Source: Bacillus sp. M6-12
GTDB lineage: Bacteria; Bacillota; Bacilli; Bacillales; DSM-1321
Direction: 5' to 3'
Assembly (NCBI RefSeq): GCF_002860285.1
Contig: NZ_PGVF01000016.1
Coordinates: 186,001-250,000 of the forward strand
Length of the DNA: 64,000 nt
Positions 51,743 through 59,052 of this stretch are shown here, one piece after another; position 1 is the stretch's first letter, and the number at the start of each line of letters is the position of its first letter. The translations under genes were made by a program, and so were the position numbers. Under the pieces are notes generated by a model. It worked only from the letters and a program-made list of their open reading frames with translations, did no database searches and was not told where the DNA came from.

Positions 51743-53236
51743 TTAGCGCACACCCTTCATAAATATCTGGATTTTTGGCGACATCCAGTAAAGTATGGCA
51801 CCGAGCAGAATCGAAATGGCGCCGATCACACCAAAGTAAATGATTTCTGTTTCAGGCTTATACAGCTTAACGATTTGAGCGTTAATTGCCTGTGCCGAAG
51901 CATTTGAAAGGAACCAAAGGCTCATGGTTTGTGCCGAGAAGGCCGCAGGCGCAAGCTTGGTTGTTGCTGAAAGGCCGACTGGTGAAAGGCAAAGCTCCCC
52001 AAGCACAACCAGGAAGAAGCTTATTACAAGCCAGATTGGACTTACCAGCGAATCTGTACCGTTCATATATGCAGGAACAATCATCACGATGAAGGATAGT
52101 CCGGCAAAAAACAAGCCTAATGAAAACTTCTTAGGAGTAGATGGCTGGCTATTGCCAAGCTTGACCCATAACCATGCGAATACAGGTGCAAGGAATACAA
52201 TAAACAGCGGATTAAGTGACTGGAACCAGGATGACTTAATTTCCATTCCGGCAAAGTGCAGATCAGTCCGCTGATCTGCATAGGTAGCAAGAATAATGGA
52301 ACCCTGTTCCTGAATTGCCCAGAACATCATCGCAGCTATGAATAGCGGAATGTAAGCAATCAGGCGGGAACGCTCCACTTCCGTTGTTTTTGGGCTGCGG
52401 TACATAAAGATAAAGTATAGAGTAGGAATAACAATACCAAGGATACTAATAAGGAAAATAAAACGGTCAATCGTCAGGAATCCAGTGCTGATAGATATTG
52501 CGCCGAGAACAATGATAGCTAAAGCTCCGATACCGATAATGGTAAAGGTCCGTTTCTTCTCTTCCTGTGTAAGCGGGTTTGGAACATGTGAACCAGCAAG
52601 TCCAAGGTTTTTCTTCTTGGTCACCATGAATACAATCAAACCAAGGAGCATTCCGACTGCTGCAAGTCCGAAACCAAGGTGGAAGTTATATTCCTGTCCG
52701 ACTGTTCCGATAATAAGCGGTGCCAGCAGACCGCCCAGGTTGATACCCATATAAAATATGCTGAATCCGGAATCGCGGCGTGTGTCCTCATCGCTGTACA
52801 GGTCACCGACTATACTTGATACGTTTGGCTTCAGCAAGCCTGTACCAATAACGATCAGACCCATCGATATGAACAGCGCAGTAACGCTGCCCGGAAATGA
52901 CAGCACAATATGACCAAGCATAATCAGAATACCGCCATAGAAAACGGTTCTGGTGGTACCAAATAATCTGTCTGCAATCCAGCCGCCGATGATGCCTGAC
53001 ATATAAACAAGGGATCCGTAAATCGCCATGATGGAAGCAGCTGTTGTTTGATCTATGCCTAATCCTCCCTTAGACAGTTCATAATACATGTAATAAAGGA
53101 GAATAGCTCTCATTCCATAATAAGAAAAACGTTCCCAAAATTCCGTAAAGAAAAGAGTAAATAGGCCTTTTGGATGTCCAAAGAATCCCGTTTGAGGGAC
53201 GCTTTTAATAATTGAGTCTTTATCTTTAAAAGACAA
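51743..53236 (-). CDS. dtpT: Di-/tripeptide transporter, POT family
   Basis: Proton-coupled peptide transporter of about 497 residues with 12-14 transmembrane helices. The N-terminus DSIIKSVPQTGFFGHPKGLFTLFFTEFWERFSYYGMRAILLYYMY is the POT signature (ExxERFxYYG), and FYMGINLGGLLAPLI is the second family motif. It matches B. subtilis DtpT/YclF closely at the start. It imports di- and tripeptides. Several starts are possible; TTG 53236 puts TGGAGGT seven bases upstream and matches the known N-terminus, whereas ATG 53242 and 53251 are too close to or before it. Confidence 0.93.
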   Translation of the reverse strand: MSFKDKDSIIKSVPQTGFFGHPKGLFTLFFTEFWERFSYYGMRAILLYYMYYELSKGGLGIDQTTAASIMAIYGSLVYMSGIIGGWIADRLFGTTRTVFYGGILIMLGHIVLSFPGSVTALFISMGLIVIGTGLLKPNVSSIVGDLYSDEDTRRDSGFSIFYMGINLGGLLAPLIIGTVGQEYNFHLGFGLAAVGMLLGLIVFMVTKKKNLGLAGSHVPNPLTQEEKKRTFTIIGIGALAIIVLGAISISTGFLTIDRFIFLISILGIVIPTLYFIFMYRSPKTTEVERSRLIAYIPLFIAAMMFWAIQEQGSIILATYADQRTDLHFAGMEIKSSWFQSLNPLFIVFLAPVFAWLWVKLGNSQPSTPKKFSLGLFFAGLSFIVMIVPAYMNGTDSLVSPIWLVISFFLVVLGELCLSPVGLSATTKLAPAAFSAQTMSLWFLSNASAQAINAQIVKLYKPETEIIYFGVIGAISILLGAILYWMSPKIQIFMKGVR

Positions 53237-53262
53237 TATCATTACCTCCATTTCATTCTAAC

Positions 53263-53292
53263 ATGATACAACTAAAAAAATTTAATTGTCAA
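53263..53292 (-). promoter_or_regulatory. Sigma-A promoter of dtpT
   Basis: On the minus strand TTGACA (53292-53287), 18-nt spacer, TATCAT (53268-53263). Confidence 0.55.
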
Positions 53293-53299
53293 AAGATAG

Positions 53300-53314
53300 A
53301 ATTGGGAGAAAATT
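53300..53314 (-). promoter_or_regulatory. codY box: Possible CodY box upstream of dtpT
   Basis: AATTTTCTCCCAATT on the minus strand matches 12 of 15 positions of AATTTTCWGAAAATT. It lies 7 bases upstream of the -35, comparable with the dpp arrangement. Peptide permeases are common CodY targets. Confidence 0.4.
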
Positions 53315-53337
53315 GGCAATTGATAAGAGAATTATGA

Positions 53338-53371
53338 AAAAAGAAAACCCTCCGAAAATTGAGAGGGTTTT
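53338..53371 (-). terminator. Terminator-like hairpin upstream of dtpT
   Basis: AAAACCCTC / GAGGGTTTT stem with an 10-nt loop; on the minus strand CTTTTTTC follows. It probably blocks readthrough from the efflux pump gene. Between it and 53550 I see nothing that I can support. Confidence 0.7.
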
Positions 53372-53551
53372 CAACAAGGATATTGCTATAAGAAATGGAA
53401 AATAGTAGTCCACTTCTACGTGCATAGAAAGTTCCTTCAAAAAAAGGATACCAATTACACTAAAGAGTAATGTAACAATGCTAACATTTGAGCTAAAAAA
53501 TTTTCACTAAATAGTTTCCAAAAAATAAGGGAGTCACATGTCATATAGATT

Positions 53552-53590
53552 AAAAAGCCCTAAAAGGTAAGTAATACCTAATAGGGCCGG
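53552..53590 (-). terminator. Terminator of the RND pump gene
   Basis: On the minus strand GCCCTATTAGGTA pairs with TACCTTTTAGGGC around a short loop and runs into TTTTT. Confidence 0.8.
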
Positions 53591-53596
53591 GATGAA

Positions 53597-56500
53597 TTAG
53601 TTTTCTTCTACTTCTTTTCGGTTTTTCTTGAAAAGTTTTGATAAAACTTCGTAAACGATTGGTACAACAATTAATGTTAATAAGGTAGAACTTGCTAGAC
53701 CGCCGATTACGGTTATACCTAAACCTTTCGAGATTAGACCGCCGCCGCCTGAACCAATTGCCAATGGGATTAATGCACCGATCGTTGCAATTGCTGTCAT
53801 TAGGATTGGGCGCAGACGCGTTGCGCCAGCTTCCAGAACCGCGTCACGCATAGTCATACCATCACGTTCCATATGAATAATACGGTCTACTAGGACTATG
53901 GCGTTTGTTACAACGATACCAATTAACATCAATAGCCCCATCATGACAGATACAGAAATTGTTTCACCTGCGATTAATAAACCTACAAATGAACCAATTA
54001 CCGCAAATGGCAGTGAGAATAGGATCGAAAATGGCGCGACACCTTCACGGAAGGTTACAACAAGGATAAAGTACACAATTGCGATTGCAGCAAGCATGGC
54101 TATACCAAGTTGTGTAAATGTTTCATTCATATCGGCTTGCACACCTGCGACGCCGATTTCAACACCTTTAGGCAGATCTAATTTATCAATAGCTTTATCT
54201 ACTTCAGATGTTGTTTTTGATATATCCTTGCCAAGGATTGTTCCTGTTACGGTTGCGTAGTATTCACCTTTACTGCGTGAAAGTGTATTTAGCGTTGTAC
54301 CTTTCTCCACTTCTACAAGTTCAGATAGCGGCATTGTCTTGCCTAGTGCTGTCGGCACTGGTGTAGCCAGGATATCATCGATTGATTCTGGTTGTTTAGC
54401 TTGATCTTGCTGAACGATTACATCTAATGTGTCCCCATTTTTTTCAACCGTTGTTAAAACATCTTGTGTTTTTGCCGGATTTAGCATCATAACGATTTGA
54501 CCCGTTGTTAAGCCATACTGCATCAAATCATCCTGTGCTACCTTAAAGGTATACTCAACGTATGCATCCTCTGCACTCGTAGAGACATCTTTTAAGCCGT
54601 CATTTTTCTTCATTACGCCTTCTACAAGTTTTACAGAATCATAGAGTTTATCCAAATCTTCACTGTAAAACGTGTAGCTGACTTCATTTGCACCTGCTGC
54701 GGCAGGAGCGAAGTTTTGGCTCTTCCATTCACCGGTTTGGCCAATGTTCTTTACATAATCCTCAATATCTTCGCGAGCTTCTGGGAAGTCATCCATATCC
54801 GGGTCAAAGATCAGGTACATTAATGCACCGCCAGCCCCTCCGCCTGCCATGGCCATCATAGGATCTGCATTATCTGTAATAGAGATTTGAACGATATCAA
54901 TATCATCACGTTTTAGCATGTCTTTTTCAACAGCTTCAACATTTGACAAGGTTTCGTCCTTAAGCTCGCCTGCTTTTGGCGTATATGTTAAATACATCAC
55001 TTTGTCTTCTTCGCTGCCCATGAAGCTAAAACCGATTATTGGTGTTAGCGCCAAACTGCCAGCTAACAAAACAACAGCAATGATTGAAGTAATAACTTTA
55101 TGGTTAAGTGCCTTTTCAAGGATCCCTTTGTACCATAAAGCTAATTTGCCAGCCTCTTTATGGCTGCTTTCTGTCTTTTCACTATATAACTTCTTCTTAA
55201 ACAAGAAGTGAGATAATGCAGGAACGATTGTTATAGCAACAATCAGCGAAGCTCCAAGCGCAAACGTCATTGTTAACGCGAAAGGCGCGAACAACTCACC
55301 GACCATACCATTGACGAAGATAAGCGGTGCAAAAACAGCAACCGTTACTAATGTTGATGACAGGATTGGTTTAAACATTTCAATTGTTGCTTCACGTATT
55401 AATGCTCGGCCTGTTAATTTCTCTTCTTTTAAGTGCAGGCGTCGATAAACATTTTCAACTACTACAATTGAGTCATCGATTACACGGCCGATGGCGACGG
55501 TAATCGCACCAAGCGTCATGATATTCAGGGTAATATCCATCCAGTTTAGCAGCAGTAATGCCATAAAGATCGATACTGGAATGGATATGATTGAAATAAT
55601 TGTTGATTTAAAATCACGCAGGAATAGCAGAATGATTAATACGGCAATTAACCCGCCAAATACCGCTTTTTCAATCATAGTTTTTACCGATTTCTCAATT
55701 GGTGCACCTTGGTCAAGTGATACATCGATTACCAGACCATCGATTTTTTCCTTTTCTTCACCAATTAATTCCTTCACATCGTTTACAACATCAACAGTGT
55801 TAGCTTGCTGCTCTTTTACAATTTGAATGGCAATGGCTTCATCACCGTTTGTGCGAGAAACGGACTCTACTTTACCAACTAATTCAATTTCAGCAATGTC
55901 GCTAAGTTTCACAAAGGGGGATGGATTCTTTGATGATGGTGTTACAGGAATAAGCATATTCTTTAATTCATCAGCTGTCATGAACTTGCCGTCTACGGAT
56001 ACGGCTTGTTCACCTTCTTCAAACTCGTAAAGTCCTAACGATACAGCCATGTTACTTGCCTGGATCATTTCCTTTACTTTCTCTTTGGTTAAGCCAAGTT
56101 CACCCATTTTGGCTTCATTATACGTAAGGTTAACCTCTTCAATGTGCTGGCCGGTAATAGTTGCAGATGCAATACCATCGATTTTCTCGATTTTGGGAAG
56201 AATAATCTCCTCTACTGTTGACGTTAAATCAACAATATCTTCGGTTGAGCTGCTTACACTTAGTGCAGCAACCGGCATCATGTTCATGCTGATGGCTGTA
56301 ATTGTCGGCTCCTGTGCTCCTTCAGGTAATTCCACTGCATCTATAGCAGATTGTAATGCACGTTTTGCCTCGTCCATTTCTATACCATATTCATATTCCA
56401 CTTGAAGACTAGACATATTAGAATATGAATTTGAATAAACGGATTTTACATCTTCAAGGCCTTCTACAGCCTTCTCTATTGGCATGGACACATCTTCCAT

Positions 56501-56680
56501 AACTTTTTCAGGAGTTGCTCCAGGATATACATCCATGACCATTAAGTATGGAATCGAAACATCTGGAATTGTCTCCATATTCATTTTTGTACCTGAATAA
56601 ATACCAGATACAGTAATGATGATTGTAAGCAGCCAAACTGCCAGTTTGTTCTGTAGGACAAAATTGACTAAACCTTTCAC
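53597..56680 (-). CDS. RND/HAE1-type efflux transporter (SwrC/AcrB-like)
   Basis: RND permease of about 1027 residues with the two-fold layout: transmembrane helix 1 (KLAVWLLTIIITVSGIYSG), a porter loop, helices 2-6, helix 7, a second loop, and helices 8-12. In TM4 the proton-relay region appears as GAITVAIGRVIDDSIVVVENVYRRLH, where the Asp pair is conserved. LMVMDVYPGATPEKVMEDVSMPIEKAV is the HAE family opening. In Gram-positives such proteins export lipids, surfactants or cationic drugs (B. subtilis SwrC). GTG 56680 is preferred: GGGTGGG lies six bases upstream, and the ATG at 56716 lies within the promoter. Divergent from a TetR gene. Confidence 0.93.
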   Translation of the reverse strand: MKGLVNFVLQNKLAVWLLTIIITVSGIYSGTKMNMETIPDVSIPYLMVMDVYPGATPEKVMEDVSMPIEKAVEGLEDVKSVYSNSYSNMSSLQVEYEYGIEMDEAKRALQSAIDAVELPEGAQEPTITAISMNMMPVAALSVSSSTEDIVDLTSTVEEIILPKIEKIDGIASATITGQHIEEVNLTYNEAKMGELGLTKEKVKEMIQASNMAVSLGLYEFEEGEQAVSVDGKFMTADELKNMLIPVTPSSKNPSPFVKLSDIAEIELVGKVESVSRTNGDEAIAIQIVKEQQANTVDVVNDVKELIGEEKEKIDGLVIDVSLDQGAPIEKSVKTMIEKAVFGGLIAVLIILLFLRDFKSTIISIISIPVSIFMALLLLNWMDITLNIMTLGAITVAIGRVIDDSIVVVENVYRRLHLKEEKLTGRALIREATIEMFKPILSSTLVTVAVFAPLIFVNGMVGELFAPFALTMTFALGASLIVAITIVPALSHFLFKKKLYSEKTESSHKEAGKLALWYKGILEKALNHKVITSIIAVVLLAGSLALTPIIGFSFMGSEEDKVMYLTYTPKAGELKDETLSNVEAVEKDMLKRDDIDIVQISITDNADPMMAMAGGGAGGALMYLIFDPDMDDFPEAREDIEDYVKNIGQTGEWKSQNFAPAAAGANEVSYTFYSEDLDKLYDSVKLVEGVMKKNDGLKDVSTSAEDAYVEYTFKVAQDDLMQYGLTTGQIVMMLNPAKTQDVLTTVEKNGDTLDVIVQQDQAKQPESIDDILATPVPTALGKTMPLSELVEVEKGTTLNTLSRSKGEYYATVTGTILGKDISKTTSEVDKAIDKLDLPKGVEIGVAGVQADMNETFTQLGIAMLAAIAIVYFILVVTFREGVAPFSILFSLPFAVIGSFVGLLIAGETISVSVMMGLLMLIGIVVTNAIVLVDRIIHMERDGMTMRDAVLEAGATRLRPILMTAIATIGALIPLAIGSGGGGLISKGLGITVIGGLASSTLLTLIVVPIVYEVLSKLFKKNRKEVEEN

Positions 56681-56722
56681 TCGAACACCCACCCTTAATT
56701 GACTTATCAAACTCAATTATTT

Positions 56723-56751
56723 ATACTAATGACTAGTCAGTCATTTGTCAA
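56723..56751 (-). promoter_or_regulatory. RND pump promoter with TetR operator between -35 and -10
   Basis: On the minus strand TTGACA (56751-56746), 17-nt spacer and TAGTAT (56728-56723). The spacer is almost entirely a palindrome: AATGACT-AGTC-AGTCATT (56728-56745), 7-bp arms. A repressor there would block the pump promoter, and it is close enough to the divergent TetR gene to regulate that too. Confidence 0.75.
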
Positions 56752-56779
56752 TGATATGATTATAGGAGCGATCAAAAAA

Positions 56780-57613
56780 ATGATGAAAAAACAATTAATT
56801 ATGGAAAAGGCGTTGGAGCTTTTTGCAGAGCAAGGCTTTGAGGCTACCTCTGTTCAACAAATAACAGAGCACTGCGGCATTTCAAAGGGTGCTTTTTACT
56901 TATCTTTCAAGTCAAAGGACGAATTGATTTTAGCATTGATTGATAATTTCATGATGCAGATTACCTCTGATATTGACTGTTCAGTCAGAAATACAAATGA
57001 TGACGGAGAACTTTTATATAACTTTTATTACGCAACATTTAACGCTTTTCATAAGCATTCTGATTTTGTCAAAATTATCATCAAGGAACAAACACAGTCA
57101 TTTAATAAAGAACTCATTTTTAAAATTCATTACTATAACAGATTAATTGAGGGAATTATCTTATCGATGATTGAACGTTTGTATGGCGAAGAGGTTAAAT
57201 ATATAAAATATGATTTAATTTATTGCATAAAAGGCTTTATGAATACTTATTCAGAGTTATTTTTATTCTATAACCTGCCGTTAGATTTGAATAAACTATC
57301 CCAATCGCTTGTTGAAAAAACAACTATACTGGCCAGATATACAACAGTCCCTTTTATTTCACAGGAGCTTATCCAGATGTTTAAGGAACCGATGGAAGAA
57401 GAAGTAACGAAGGAACAGATTCTCGAACTTGCGGAAGAGAAAATCGGTGAAATTGAAGAGTCTATTGAAAAGGAATCATTAATCCTGCTTAAGCAGCATT
57501 TGCTTGAACCGACTTTAAGTCGTGCTATTGTAAAAGGATTGCTTGAAAATATTAGAAACCATTCTCAATGTAAATGGATTTCTTATTTACTTCGAAGGTA
57601 TTTCGAGTTTTAA
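56780..57613 (+). CDS. TetR/AcrR family transcriptional regulator
   Basis: About 277 residues, long for TetR (usual 190-220). The N-terminal HTH is MEKALELFAEQGFEATSVQQITEHCGISKGAFYLSFKSKDELILALID, the TetR_N consensus. The rest is an all-helical ligand domain; the extra C-terminal part contains a charged helical segment (EEEVTKEQILELAEEKIGEIEESIEKES). It is divergent from the RND pump gene, with a palindrome in the shared control region, so it is very likely the pump repressor. ATG 56780 follows AGGAGCG by nine bases; the frame is open for 27 codons more upstream but that stretch is the operator/promoter region. Confidence 0.9.
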   Translation: MMKKQLIMEKALELFAEQGFEATSVQQITEHCGISKGAFYLSFKSKDELILALIDNFMMQITSDIDCSVRNTNDDGELLYNFYYATFNAFHKHSDFVKIIIKEQTQSFNKELIFKIHYYNRLIEGIILSMIERLYGEEVKYIKYDLIYCIKGFMNTYSELFLFYNLPLDLNKLSQSLVEKTTILARYTTVPFISQELIQMFKEPMEEEVTKEQILELAEEKIGEIEESIEKESLILLKQHLLEPTLSRAIVKGLLENIRNHSQCKWISYLLRRYFEF

Positions 57614-57705
57614 AAAAAGGGCGAAACAAAAGTGCCCATAATGCTGCTAGAAAATTATAAAGAGAATTGTAATTTGGATTGAAGAGCATTTTGAACTTGA
57701 TTTTT

Positions 57706-57738
57706 AAAGATGTGCCTTGCGGTGCATCTTTTATTTTT
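57706..57738 (+). terminator. Terminator after the TetR gene
   Basis: AAAGATGTGCC / GGTGCATCTTT stem (11 bp, two G-T pairs), loop TTGC, tail TTATTTTT. Confidence 0.8.
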
Positions 57739-57814
57739 CATTCCTATAAATGTAAATGAATTTCCAATAAAACACCCCAAAATTGTGTCGTACAATTATA
57801 TTGAGGTGGTCTGA

Positions 57815-57922
57815 GTGTTTTTTCAACAAGGCTATTACAAAAAAAAGATGAACCATTTGATGATGATTCATATAACGGAACGAAGGTTCGCAAAAGGTTT
57901 TGGTGAATTAAGGAGTCACTGA
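57815..57922 (+). CDS. Possible 35-codon small protein
   Basis: GTG at 57815 follows GAGGTGG by five bases and opens a 35-codon frame ending at TGA 57922. The product is basic with several aromatic residues: it begins MFFQQGYYKKK and ends TERRFAKGFGELRSH. I do not recognise it. Independent evidence is only the ribosome binding site and the fairly clean codons. It lies in the 57614-58165 gap, which otherwise holds a terminator and the first of two related sequences at 58099. Confidence 0.35.
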   Translation: MFFQQGYYKKKMNHLMMIHITERRFAKGFGELRSH

Positions 57923-58098
57923 ATTTCTCAACAATTCGACAAGGAATACACTTGCTTTAATCTACCGAAATAGCTTTGATTGAAATGGCTATCCGCCAAC
58001 AGAATCCGGCTATCCTTCCTGCTTTATCATTAGAATGAGAATGATCGTTTCGATTTATCATATACCGTAAGATTTATTTATTTTTCTGTTGGATGATA

Positions 58099-58148
58099 CT
58101 TGTCCGAGCCATGCATGTATTAAAAAAATATAATTATATAGCAACTTC
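58099..58148. repeat. First of two related ~48-bp sequences flanking the PLA2-like gene
   Basis: Begins TTGTCCGAGCCATGCATGTA and continues with an A-rich AAATATAA block and GCAACTT. The second copy is at 58534-58580. I judge about three quarters of the positions identical by eye. The copies may be promoters or remnants of a duplication. Confidence 0.5.
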
Positions 58149-58165
58149 TAAAGGGGGTGTTGGGT

Positions 58166-58459
58166 TTGTCACGTATAAGGAGAAGGAAAAAGGGAATATC
58201 TCTTTGTATCTTCCCGGGGTACAGATGGTGTGGGCCGGGCTGCAGCGGTCCAGGCGCACCTATCAATGATGTAGATGCGTGCTGCATGAGACACGATCGC
58301 TGTCTTAGCAGTGGGATTTCCCCTTATCAATGCGATCAGGAATTTATGGAGTGCCTTAAGTTTAAAAGGAATCGAAATACACGAAAAGGAAAAAATGCAA
58401 ATCTGATCTACAATTTTATGAAGTTGAAGACCTCCTTTACCTGTGGTCGCAGTAAATAA
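58166..58459 (+). CDS. Small phospholipase A2-like protein
   Basis: A 97-residue protein with the PLA2 active-site pattern. The calcium-loop-like GYRWCGPGCSGPGAP (residues 18-32) is followed by NDVDACCMRHDRC (34-46), the CCxxHDxC motif with catalytic His43-Asp44. Further cysteines at 56, 63 and 93 suggest disulfides. The N-terminus is very basic (RIRRRKKG) and is not a classical signal peptide. The C-terminal third is Lys/Arg rich. Related short PLA2-domain proteins occur in bacilli; their function is unsettled. TTG 58166 follows AAGGGGGTG at correct spacing; the GTG at 58157 lies within that site. The gene stands alone between two similar flanking sequences and ends before a terminator. Confidence 0.8.
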   Translation: MSRIRRRKKGISLCIFPGYRWCGPGCSGPGAPINDVDACCMRHDRCLSSGISPYQCDQEFMECLKFKRNRNTRKGKNANLIYNFMKLKTSFTCGRSK

Positions 58460-58533
58460 ATATTATAGATAGATTTTTAAAAAAACCCACGGTCAGCTGT
58501 TAGCGGATAGAAATTTTTATTGTAAGGTAAGAC

Positions 58534-58580
58534 ATATGTCCATGCCATACTTGTACTAAACAAATATAAATTGGCAGCTT
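58534..58580. repeat. Second related ~48-bp sequence
   Basis: ATGTCCATGCCATACTTGTA, then CTAAACAAATATAA and GGCAGCTTT, matching the first copy (58099-58148) at most positions. It is followed by a terminator and not by a gene in the same direction. Confidence 0.5.
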
Positions 58581-58591
58581 TGACAACATAT

Positions 58592-58645
58592 AAAAAGAAG
58601 CGGGTAACTGGTCCTATTTCAAAAGACCTTTCCCGCTTCTTTTTT
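58592..58645 (+). terminator. Terminator downstream of the PLA2-like gene
   Basis: AAAAAGAAGCGGGTA and TTTCCCGCTTCTTTTTT form a stem of about 12 bp with an inner AGGTC/GACC-like pairing. The T-run continues. Confidence 0.85.
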
Positions 58646-58805
58646 AGAATTTAGATTGATAGTTTTCGATTTCCCATGTGTGAACAACTATACGGTAGCT
58701 ATCCCATTCTGTTTCTTCGATAGAAACATATTCGTTGTATACATGTTCACCGAGTGTTCTAGCTCCGATTTCACCTGCTTCCAATTCTTTAACTGCTTCA
58801 GTTGC
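58644..58805 (-). pseudogene. C-terminal fragment of a glutamine synthetase-like gene
   Basis: On the minus strand the last 53 codons read EAVKELEAGEIGARTLG, then EHVYNEYVSIEETEWDSY and VVHTWEIENYQSKF before a TAA stop. The pattern LGEHVYNEYxxxxxxEWDxYRxxVHxWE...Y is the C-terminal end of type I glutamine synthetases. No start or upstream part of the gene is present; instead a DnaX-like fragment is joined directly upstream in a different frame. It is a dead fragment, or evidence of a rearrangement or assembly join. Confidence 0.7.
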
Positions 58806-58890
58806 AGTAGGGCATTCTCCAGTGTTTTCGTTACATGCTCCTGACCGACAACATCAATAAATTGCTGTGGTCTTTCCCATTGTAAATTGC
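58803..58890 (-). pseudogene. dnaX: N-terminal fragment of dnaX (DNA polymerase III gamma/tau)
   Basis: On the minus strand the frame reads [19 protein letters not shown] and LENALLQ, matching residues about 10-35 of Bacillus DnaX (RPQxFxDVVGQEHxTKTLQNALLQ). It lacks the DnaX start region and everything from the Walker A onward. Joined upstream to a YbaB fragment and downstream to the glutamine-synthetase-like fragment. Confidence 0.8.
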
Positions 58891-58892
58891 CC

Positions 58893-59019
58893 CATGGTTT
58901 GTTAGTTTATCCGCTTTCTTCAAAGCATCATTTGTAGCTGCCAAAACTGAATCCTGAAGCATTTCAATATCATCTGGATCAACAACATCCTGCTTGATGT
59001 TTACTTCTAAAATTTCTTT
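58893..59019 (-). pseudogene. C-terminal fragment of ybaB/ebfC (nucleoid-associated protein)
   Basis: On the minus strand [20 protein letters not shown] and [20 protein letters not shown] match the C-terminal half of YbaB/EbfC (B. subtilis YaaK), including the [17 protein letters not shown] helix. The reading frame then runs into DnaX-like sequence and stops. In Bacillus chromosomes dnaX and ybaB are neighbours, but with dnaX first; here the order is inverted. Confidence 0.8.
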
Positions 59020-59052
59020 ATGACTTGAATAGCGGGCTCGAACCGCTGAGCT

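Noticed and set aside
56699..56779. 27-codon N-terminal extension of the TetR frame
   Set aside because: It runs through the palindromic operator and the pump promoter; the HTH starts normally from 56780.
58026..58051. Fur-box-like GAATGAGAATGATCG
   Set aside because: Too many mismatches to TGATAATNATTATCA and no iron-related gene nearby.
59031..59048. tRNA T-arm-like sequence (AGCGG-TTCGAGC-CCGCT on the minus strand) at the edge of the mosaic
   Set aside because: A single 5-bp stem with a TTCGAGC loop; no acceptor, D or anticodon arm could be traced. It may be a tRNA remnant but chance is likely, so it is not annotated as a tRNA.
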